Shown one piece after another: positions 7,561 to 14,081 of a stretch of DNA of 64,000 bases. The translations under genes were made by a program, and so were the position numbers. This stretch comes from Microbacterium candidum (lineage in GTDB: Bacteria; Actinomycetota; Actinomycetes; Actinomycetales; Microbacteriaceae), in NCBI RefSeq assembly GCF_030315975.1, contig NZ_JASXSZ010000008.1:1-64000 (forward strand). Direction: 5' to 3'. The notes beneath the pieces were generated by a model. That model was not told the DNA's origin and did no database searches. It worked only from the letters and a program-made list of their open reading frames with translations. Within the stretch, counting starts at the first letter, position 1, and every line of letters begins with the position of its first letter.

Positions 7561-8693
7561 TCGACACCGAGCTCAACCGGATGCTGGCGGCCGCGGGCCG
7601 ACGGCGGGCCTCCGACGTGCACCTGACAGCGAACCGGCCGCCGCTGATGCGCGTCGATGGCGACCTCATGCCCATCCCGGGGTTCGAGGACACCATCACA
7701 ACCGAGTGGCTTGCGGAGTCGCTGTTCGGCCTCCTGACCGAGCCGCAACGCGCCGCCTTCGACCGGCACGGCGAGGTGGACCTCGCCTACAACGCTCCGG
7801 GACTCGCGCGGTTCCGGGTCAACGCGTTCCGGCAGGAGGGGTCGATCGCCGCGGCCCTGCGATTCATCCCGGAGCGCGTCTACACGCTTGAGGAACTCGG
7901 CGCCCCCGAGATCTGCCGCGACCTCGCGCTGAAGCCGCGCGGACTAGTCCTCCTCACCGGCCCCACGGGCTCCGGCAAGTCGACGACGCTCACGTCGATG
8001 GTGGACATCATCAACCGCACGCGGCCGGCGCACATCATCACGATCGAGGACCCGATCGAGTTCCACCACGCGAGCGCGATGTCGCTCATCCACCAGCGCG
8101 AGATCGGTGTCGACACCGCCTCCTTCTCCGAAGCGCTGCGCCGCGTGCTGCGCCAGGACCCCGACGTCATCCTCATCGGCGAGCTGCGCGACCCGGAGTC
8201 GATCTCTGCGGCACTGTCCGCGGCGGAGACCGGACACCTCGTCCTCTCCACGCTGCACACGCAGGGCGCGGCGAAATCGATCAACCGCATCGTCGACGTG
8301 TTCCCGCACGATCAGCAGGCGCAGATCCGCACGCAGCTCGGCGACACGCTCCAGGGCGTTATCAGCCAGACGCTGCTGCCGATGTCCCAGCGCGAAGGTC
8401 GCACGATCGCGACCGAGGTGCTCATCAACACGCCCGCGGTCGCGAACCTCATCCGCGAGGGGCACGTCGCCCAGCTCGTGACGTCGATGCAGGCCGGCAC
8501 GCAGCTCGGGATGCACACGCTCGACCAGGACCTCAAACGCCTCGTGCAGGACGGAGAGATCGCGATCCAGGTCGCGCGTGCCTTCGCTCAGGACCCGAAG
8601 AGCCTCGAGGGCGTCTACGTGCAGGCGCAGGAAGTGGATGCCGAGGGCTGGGCGGAGCACGGCGAACGACAAGTCCCGGTCTGGGGGGTGTGA
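7557..8693 (+). CDS. pilT: Type IV pilus retraction ATPase PilT
   Basis: A 378-residue hexameric ATPase that drives pilus retraction, the step needed for twitching and for pulling DNA in. An N-terminal PAS-like domain (1-110) is followed by the RecA-like core: Walker A GPTGSGKS (135-142), the Asp box IEDPIEF, Walker B VILIGELRD (about 204-212) and a His box with TGHLVLSTLHT. The AIRxGK-like signature appears as AVANLIREGH (about 293-302), which favours PilT over PilB. There is no C-terminal tetracysteine zinc site, again unlike PilB. GTG start overlapping the pilO stop. Confidence 0.93.
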   Translation: MIDTELNRMLAAAGRRRASDVHLTANRPPLMRVDGDLMPIPGFEDTITTEWLAESLFGLLTEPQRAAFDRHGEVDLAYNAPGLARFRVNAFRQEGSIAAALRFIPERVYTLEELGAPEICRDLALKPRGLVLLTGPTGSGKSTTLTSMVDIINRTRPAHIITIEDPIEFHHASAMSLIHQREIGVDTASFSEALRRVLRQDPDVILIGELRDPESISAALSAAETGHLVLSTLHTQGAAKSINRIVDVFPHDQQAQIRTQLGDTLQGVISQTLLPMSQREGRTIATEVLINTPAVANLIREGHVAQLVTSMQAGTQLGMHTLDQDLKRLVQDGEIAIQVARAFAQDPKSLEGVYVQAQEVDAEGWAEHGERQVPVWGV

Positions 8694-8694
8694 G

Positions 8695-9933
8695 ATGGCC
8701 GTCGTCCAGGAGTTCACCTATCACGCGGTCGACTCCGTGAGTGGAGCGGCCGTCAAGGGAACGCTCGAGGCTTCGAGCGAGGCATCCGTCGTCGCGAAGC
8801 TGAAGGCCCAGGGGCTCATGCCCCTCAACATCACTGCCAAGTCGACGACCGGGCTCCACACGCAGATCAACATCCCGAGTCTCAGCGGAACGGTGAGCTC
8901 GAAGAACCTCGCGATCTTCTCGCGGCAGATGGCGGCGCTCATCAACGCCGGACTGCCGCTCATGCGGACGCTGAACATCCTGGCCGAGCAGACGCGCGAC
9001 AAGAAGCTGCAGCCGGCGATCATCGCGGTCGCCGGATCCGTCGAGGGCGGCTCATCCTTCTCCGCCGCACTGGCGCAGCATCCGAAGATCTTCCCGCCGC
9101 TCATGATCTCGATCGTGCGCGTCGGCGAGACCGGTGGCTTCCTCGGGGCCGCGCTCGTCTCCATTGCCGAGAACTACCAGAAGGAGGCGGAGCTCCACAA
9201 CAAGGTCCGCGCCGCAGTCACCTACCCGATCATCGTGCTCATCATCGCGATCATCGGCGTGCTCGTGATGGTGACCTTCGTCGTGCCGGTGTTCGAGAAC
9301 ATGTTCAAGGGCCTCGGCTCGTCATTGCCTCTGCCCACACAGATCCTCGTAAACATCTCACACAACATGTACTGGATCCTGCCGCTCATCGTGATCGTGG
9401 TTTTGGTCGCGTGGACGTGGTACATGCGCAACCGTCACACCGATTCGTTCCGGAGGGTGTGGGACCCGATCAAACTGAAGCTCTGGATCTTCGGGCCGCT
9501 CACGACGAAGATGGCCGTCGCCCGGTTCACCCGGAACCTCTCGATGATGCTGTCGGCGGGTGTGCCGATCATCCAGGCGCTGTCGATCGTCGGGCAGGCG
9601 TCGAACAACTGGAAGATCGAGCAGGCGGTGCGCGACATCCAGGACTCGATCCGTGCCGGCAAGTCGTTCTCTGTGCCGCTCGCGAACGCACAGGTCTTTC
9701 CGCCGATGGTCCCGCAGATGGTCGCGGTCGGGGAGGAGTCGGGCACGCTGTCCGACATGCTCGCCAGCATCGCCGAGTTCTATGAGGACGAGGTCGCGAC
9801 CGCCACCGAGCAGCTCTCCTCGACGCTCGAGCCGATCCTGATTGTGCTCCTGGGCGTCGTCATCGGCTCGATGGTCATCTCGCTCTACCTGCCGATCTTC
9901 ACCCTGTACGGCGACCTCGCCAAGCAACACTAA
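8695..9933 (+). CDS. pilC: Type IV pilus platform protein PilC
   Basis: A 412-residue polytopic membrane protein with two repeated T2SSF domains (about 70-190 and 275-400). Each carries the conserved ARFTRNLSMMLSAGVP-like motif; in the first repeat it reads AIFSRQMAALINAGLPL. Three membrane segments are evident (about 178-205, 223-243 and 380-404). PilC is the inner-membrane platform on which PilB and PilT act. The ATG at 8695 follows ggggggtgtgag and lies one base after the pilT stop. It is the last gene of the + strand pilus operon and is followed by a strong hairpin. Confidence 0.94.
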   Translation: MAVVQEFTYHAVDSVSGAAVKGTLEASSEASVVAKLKAQGLMPLNITAKSTTGLHTQINIPSLSGTVSSKNLAIFSRQMAALINAGLPLMRTLNILAEQTRDKKLQPAIIAVAGSVEGGSSFSAALAQHPKIFPPLMISIVRVGETGGFLGAALVSIAENYQKEAELHNKVRAAVTYPIIVLIIAIIGVLVMVTFVVPVFENMFKGLGSSLPLPTQILVNISHNMYWILPLIVIVVLVAWTWYMRNRHTDSFRRVWDPIKLKLWIFGPLTTKMAVARFTRNLSMMLSAGVPIIQALSIVGQASNNWKIEQAVRDIQDSIRAGKSFSVPLANAQVFPPMVPQMVAVGEESGTLSDMLASIAEFYEDEVATATEQLSSTLEPILIVLLGVVIGSMVISLYLPIFTLYGDLAKQH

Positions 9934-9952
9934 AGCATCGGTCCCACCTTCA

Positions 9953-9995
9953 CTCGCGAGGGTGTACTGGTTTCCAACGAGTGCACCCTCGCGAG
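9953..9995 (+). terminator. Hairpin ending the pilus operon
   Basis: A 15-bp stem (9953-9967 with 9981-9995, one G-T wobble) with a 13-base loop starts 19 bases after pilC. No T-run follows. Its position at the end of a long operon and before an unrelated transporter supports termination. Confidence 0.7.
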
Positions 9996-10044
9996 GCAGG
10001 GGCCGACCCATCCGGGGTCACCGGAAAGATCCGTGAGATCACGG

Positions 10045-11772
10045 ATGCCGCACACCCGCGCGCGGCGCGATCATTCGAGCATGGCCGGACCCGGGCGCGC
10101 TGCGAAACCGCGTTTCGTCGACGCTCTGAAGCATCACGACCTCCGCATCCTCGCGCTCGCCTTCATCGCCGACGGCGGCGCGACGTGGGCGTACAACGTC
10201 GTGCTCATCTCCTACGTCTTCGAGCGCACGCATTCGGCGGGCTGGATCACCGCGCTCGTCACCGTGCGGTGGGTCGTCGGGATGCTGTGCGGCGGATATG
10301 CGGGCGTCCTCGCCGACCGGTACGACCGGCGATCGGTCCTCATGGTCAGCGCGAGCCTCGCCGCCGTCGTCACGCTCGGGATCGCCGCGGTCGTGGCGTT
10401 CAACGCCCCGCTGTGGGCGCTGCTGATCAGCGTCGCGGTTCTGACCGCCGTGTGCTCGCCGGTGCGACCGGCATCCGGCGCCCTCATTCCGGAGTCCGTT
10501 CCGGAGTCCGATCTCGTGGCGGCGAACGCTCTGTTCGCGCTGCTCGAGAGCGTGATCGTGGTCCTCGGCCCCGGCATCGGAGCTCTCCTGCTCCTCACCG
10601 GCGAACCCGTGTACGGCGTGCTGATCAACACCGTGAGCTACCTGGTCGCGGCGCTCCTGTATCGCGCGCTGCGGGTGCGCTCGCGCGGCAGTGCGGAGGC
10701 GGGCGGCGGCGCTCTCACCCAGTGGATCTCGGGAGTGTCGGCGCTCGGGCACCATCGCAAGGCGCTCGTGCTCACGATGTTCCTCGTGCTCGACTCCGCC
10801 GCGGCGAACGCGGCGAACGTGCTCATGCCGTCGCTCGCGCAGCACCTCGGCGGGGGTACGACCGGCTACGCTCTGCTCCTCGCTTCCAACGCCCTCGGAA
10901 GCGTCGTCGTCGCGGCGCTCGCCCAGCGGCTCACCGGATCGAGACGCCTGACGCTGCTCATCATCGGCGCGCTGTTCCTCCAGTGCGTTCCGCTGTGGCT
11001 CAGCGTGTTCGTGGGCACCGTCCCGAACGCGATGCTGCTGCAGCTGATCAGCGGAGTCGGGATGGTGATCGTCGACGTCCTCGCGTTCACCACCCTCCAG
11101 CGCGACCTGCCGCGCGACGTGCTCGGGCGCGTGCTCGGCACGGTCGACGTGCTGATCCTCGCGAGTGCCGTACTCGCCTCCATCATGGGCAGCTGGCTGC
11201 TCGCCCAGTTCGGGATCGCCTGGGCGCTCGGCGTCATCGGCCTCGGCTTCCCCCTGCTGGGTCTGTTCGGACTGCCGGTGCTGCGCCGGCTCGACCGCGA
11301 CATGGCGCAGAAGGCCGCGCGCCTGGAGCCGGTCACCCGCATCCTCGAACGCCTCGACCTGTTCGCCGGTGCTCCGCGGAGCCTCCTCGAGCACCTCGCC
11401 GAGGATGCGGAGGAGCGCACCGTTCCCGCGGGCGAGACGATCATCCGTCAGGGCGACCCGTCCGACGCGCTGTGGATCCTCACCGACGGGACCCTCGCGA
11501 TCAGCGCCGTCCGCGACGACGGCGTCTCCGTGGAGCTCCCCGATGTCGAAGCGCCCGGCTACGTCGGGGAGCTCGGGCTCCTGAACGGCACCGTGCGCTC
11601 CGCGACGGTCACCACGGCCACCGAGTGCGAGATGCTCCACATCCCCGGCACCGACTTCAGCGAGGCGCTCGAGGCCGCCACGCCGTCGCCGTCGATGCTC
11701 GACCGTGCCGGTGTGCGGACCGCGCGGACGTCGGTGATGGCACCGCCGGTCGCGGGCGTCGCGGGGGAGTGA
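10045..11772 (+). CDS. Major facilitator transporter fused to a cyclic-nucleotide-binding domain
   Basis: About 575 residues. The N-terminal part (roughly 30-415) is a 12-helix MFS transporter; the Asp-Arg-hydrophobic-Asp-Arg loop appears as LADRYDRRS between helices 2 and 3. The C-terminal part (about 430-550) is a CAP-type nucleotide-binding domain: LERLDLFAGAP, an AGETIIRQGD strand pair and the phosphate-binding cassette GELGLLNGTVRSAT with its key Glu and Arg. The substrate is unknown. The fusion suggests transport gated by a cyclic nucleotide or a similar ligand. Start choice is uncertain: GTG 10033 (ggaaag upstream), ATG 10045 and ATG 10081 are all possible, and all precede the first helix. 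It sits between pilC and the oppositely oriented pilB. Confidence 0.85.
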   Translation: MPHTRARRDHSSMAGPGRAAKPRFVDALKHHDLRILALAFIADGGATWAYNVVLISYVFERTHSAGWITALVTVRWVVGMLCGGYAGVLADRYDRRSVLMVSASLAAVVTLGIAAVVAFNAPLWALLISVAVLTAVCSPVRPASGALIPESVPESDLVAANALFALLESVIVVLGPGIGALLLLTGEPVYGVLINTVSYLVAALLYRALRVRSRGSAEAGGGALTQWISGVSALGHHRKALVLTMFLVLDSAAANAANVLMPSLAQHLGGGTTGYALLLASNALGSVVVAALAQRLTGSRRLTLLIIGALFLQCVPLWLSVFVGTVPNAMLLQLISGVGMVIVDVLAFTTLQRDLPRDVLGRVLGTVDVLILASAVLASIMGSWLLAQFGIAWALGVIGLGFPLLGLFGLPVLRRLDRDMAQKAARLEPVTRILERLDLFAGAPRSLLEHLAEDAEERTVPAGETIIRQGDPSDALWILTDGTLAISAVRDDGVSVELPDVEAPGYVGELGLLNGTVRSATVTTATECEMLHIPGTDFSEALEAATPSPSMLDRAGVRTARTSVMAPPVAGVAGE

Positions 11773-11777
11773 AGCGG

Positions 11778-11834
11778 CTCACACCGAACGCCTCACACTG
11801 AACGCCTCACACCGAGCGCCTCACACCGAGACGC
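11778..11834. repeat. Four tandem 14-base repeats between convergent genes
   Basis: Units of about 14 bases with consensus CTCACACYGARCGC run at 11778-11791, 11792-11805, 11806-11819 and 11820-11834 (the last has one extra base). The final unit encodes the last residues and stop of PilB read on the minus strand. The other three fill the whole gap to the transporter stop at 11772. This looks like slippage-type expansion of the pilB 3' end. Confidence 0.85.
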
Positions 11835-13488
11835 GCAGCACCTCTTCGATCGTCGTGAGGCCTTGTGCGGCCTTCGACCAGCCGTCGTCGCGGAGGGCGA
11901 TCATGCCCTGAGCGAGCGCGAGCTCGCGCATCTCGGTGCCGGTCGCCCGGCCGACGATGAGCTGCTCGACCTCGTCCGTCAGCGGCATCACCTCGTGGAG
12001 CGCGAGGCGTCCGCGGTACCCGGTTCCGGAGCACGAGTTGCACCCGACGGCGCGGAACAGCTGATGTCCCTCGATGAGGTCGGCAGGCATCCCGAGCCCC
12101 ATCAGCACGTCCGGCGTCTCGCTGAGCGGCTCGCGGCAGCGGGTGCACAGACGCCGGGCGAGGCGCTGGGCGATGACCGCCGAGAGCGCCGTCGCGACGA
12201 GGAACGGCTCGGTCCCGATCTCGGTGAGACGCGTGAGTGCGGAAGGGGCGTCGTTCGTGTGCAGCGTGGAGAGCACGAGGTGCCCGGTGAGCGCCGCCTC
12301 GATCGAGATGACCGCGGTCTCCTGGTCGCGGATCTCGCCCACGAGCACGACGTCGGGGTCGGACCGCAGGATCGACCGCAGTGCGGTGGCGAAGGTGAGC
12401 CCCGCGCGGTTGTTGACCTGCACCTGGTTGATGCCCGGGATCCGGTACTCGACCGGGTCTTCGACGGTGATGACGTTGATCCGCGGGTTCGCGACCGTGC
12501 GCAGCGCCGTGTACAGCGTCGTCGACTTGCCGGACCCGGTGGGCCCGGTGACCAGCACCATCCCGTGCGGGCGGCCGATCGCCGCGCGGAACAGCGACTC
12601 GTTGTGCTGGGAGAACTTCAGATCGCCCATCGACATGGCCTGGCCGGAGTTGTCCAGGATGCGCATGACGATCTTCTCGCCCCACACCGTCGGCAGCGTC
12701 GCGACGCGGAGGTCGACCTGGCGACCCTCGTGCGTGACCGAGAGGCGGCCGTCCTGCGGGCGCCGGCGCTCGGCGATGTCGATCGCCGACATGATCTTCA
12801 GGCGCGAGATGATGCCGTCCTGGATGGCCCGGTCGGCCCGCTGCATCTCGTGCAGCACGCCGTCGATGCGGAACCGCACCGTGAGGTAGCGCTCACCCGG
12901 CTCGATGTGGATGTCGCTCGCGCGGTCGTTGATCGCCTGCGTGATGAGGAGGTTCACGAAGCGCACGATGGGCGCGTCGGCATCCCCTTCCTCGAGACTC
13001 TCGGTGAACACGACGGTGGATGCCGCGGCCGACTCGCCGATCTGCTCCGACAGGTCGCTCAGCTCGTCGTCGCTGCGGAGATACCGCTCGAACGCCTGCG
13101 CCAGGGCGTCGGCAGCCGCCACGACCGGATTGATCCTGAGGTCGGTGATCGACGCGACGTCGTCGATCGCGATGATGTCGGTCGGATCGAGCATCGCGAC
13201 CTTCAACTGGTCGCCCGAGCGCTCGATCGGCAGCATCTGGTACTTCCGGCACAGCGTCCCGGGCACGAGGCCGATGACATCCGGCGTGATCGTCAGCAGA
13301 CCGATGTCGACGTACCTGTGACCCGTGTTGAGCGCCACCGCCTCGGCGACCTGCGCATCCGTCGCAAGGCCGCCGGCCACGATCGCCCGCGCCAGTTCCG
13401 GCCCGTCGCCCACCTCGGCCAGCGCCGCCGACATGTCAGCGGCGCGAACCGCCCCCGTCAGCACGAGCGTCTGTGCAAGTCCACGCAT
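11821..13488 (-). CDS. pilB: Type IV pilus extension ATPase PilB
   Basis: A 555-residue GspE/PilB ATPase that powers fibre assembly. An N-terminal MshE/T2SSE_N-type domain (about 1-145) precedes the core, which has Walker A GPTGSGKS (315-322), the Asp box VEDPVEYRI and Walker B VVLVGEIRD (about 380-388). The PilB-type tetracysteine zinc site is CTRC (448-451) plus CNSC (483-486). The ATG start is preceded by GGGGATT on the minus strand. Unlike the other motor genes it lies apart, on the opposite strand beyond the MFS gene, so extension and retraction motors are under separate promoters. Its 3' end lies in the 14-base tandem repeats. Confidence 0.94.
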   Translation of the reverse strand: MRGLAQTLVLTGAVRAADMSAALAEVGDGPELARAIVAGGLATDAQVAEAVALNTGHRYVDIGLLTITPDVIGLVPGTLCRKYQMLPIERSGDQLKVAMLDPTDIIAIDDVASITDLRINPVVAAADALAQAFERYLRSDDELSDLSEQIGESAAASTVVFTESLEEGDADAPIVRFVNLLITQAINDRASDIHIEPGERYLTVRFRIDGVLHEMQRADRAIQDGIISRLKIMSAIDIAERRRPQDGRLSVTHEGRQVDLRVATLPTVWGEKIVMRILDNSGQAMSMGDLKFSQHNESLFRAAIGRPHGMVLVTGPTGSGKSTTLYTALRTVANPRINVITVEDPVEYRIPGINQVQVNNRAGLTFATALRSILRSDPDVVLVGEIRDQETAVISIEAALTGHLVLSTLHTNDAPSALTRLTEIGTEPFLVATALSAVIAQRLARRLCTRCREPLSETPDVLMGLGMPADLIEGHQLFRAVGCNSCSGTGYRGRLALHEVMPLTDEVEQLIVGRATGTEMRELALAQGMIALRDDGWSKAAQGLTTIEEVLRVSV

Positions 13489-13622
13489 GGAATCCCCATT
13501 CCCCAGGGTGCCATCCTATGGGCGGGCGCGGAAGCGGGTCCGCGAACCGCACCGGGAATCCCCATTCGGAAGACTTTCGCAGGGCTCTTCCGCGCGGGTC
13601 CGCGCGGGGCGACAATGTGCGC
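13489..13622. promoter_or_regulatory. Divergent intergenic region with 13-base direct repeats
   Basis: Between pilB (minus) and the YCII-like gene (plus). GGAATCCCCATTC occurs twice, at 13489-13501 and 13555-13567, 66 bases apart in the same orientation. Read on the minus strand, the first copy contains the pilB Shine-Dalgarno region. The second copy may be a duplicated leader or a regulator site. Confidence 0.45.
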
Positions 13623-13934
13623 ATGACCACCTATCTGCTGCTGTACAAGGCCGACCCCGCTGCCGTCGCAGCGATGCCCGAACCGACGCCCGAGGAGGGC
13701 GCCGCCATGAACAAGGCCTGGATGGACTGGGCCGCGAACGCCGGTGACGCCCTCACCGACTTCGGCAACCCGACCAAGGCCGTCTCCGACGGCGCCGACG
13801 ACTGGGTGGGCGGATATTCGCTCATCGAGGCCGAGTCGCCCGAGGCCGTCGAGGTGCTCCTGACGAGTCACCCACACCGCGCCATGGGCGGCGTCATCGA
13901 CGTCTACGAGGCGGTGCCCCCGCCCGGGATGTAG
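13623..13934 (+). CDS. YCII-related dimeric alpha/beta-barrel protein
   Basis: A 103-residue protein with the compact pattern of the YCII/DGPF-like superfamily: MTTYLLLYKADP, an amphipathic helix containing MNKAWMDWAANAGDAL, then GGYSLIEAESPEAVEVLL and a final strand GGVIDVYEA. Members are small cytoplasmic homodimers of mostly unknown catalytic role. A conserved strand histidine (here in SHPHRAMGG) is often discussed as functional. The ATG at 13623 gives the canonical start, and upstream frame extension has no family similarity. It appears monocistronic, with its own terminator immediately downstream. Confidence 0.75.
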   Translation: MTTYLLLYKADPAAVAAMPEPTPEEGAAMNKAWMDWAANAGDALTDFGNPTKAVSDGADDWVGGYSLIEAESPEAVEVLLTSHPHRAMGGVIDVYEAVPPPGM

Positions 13935-13941
13935 AAACGGA

Positions 13942-13973
13942 GGAAGGCCGGGTCCCGTGGGATCCGGCCTTCC
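13942..13973 (+). terminator. Rho-independent-type hairpin after the YCII-like gene
   Basis: A 14-bp stem (13942-13955 with 13960-13973, one wobble) with the tetraloop CGTG, 8 bases after the stop. It is followed by TGTTGT rather than a full T-run. It may serve both the upstream gene and, read in reverse, the glgP transcript. Confidence 0.75.
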
Positions 13974-14001
13974 TGTTGTCGACGACCTTCCCTGCCCCCG
14001 G

Positions 14002-14068
14002 AACAGGAGCATTCGCCGGAACAGGTCGATCCGGCGCGGATGATCCTGTATTCGCCGAAGCTCCTGTT
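14002..14068. repeat. Inverted and direct repeats downstream of glgP
   Basis: AACAGGAGC at 14002-14010 and its complement GCTCCTGTT at 14060-14068 form 9-base arms. Inside, GGAACAGG and ATTCGCCG each recur as direct copies, so the segment looks like a small duplicated and inverted unit. It may act as an extra terminator for the minus-strand glgP gene. Confidence 0.45.
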
Positions 14069-14081
14069 TCGGGCGGACGCG

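Noticed and set aside
11778..11834. Possible CRISPR-like array
   Set aside because: Repeat units are 14 bases and directly adjacent, with no spacers. It is a simple tandem repeat.
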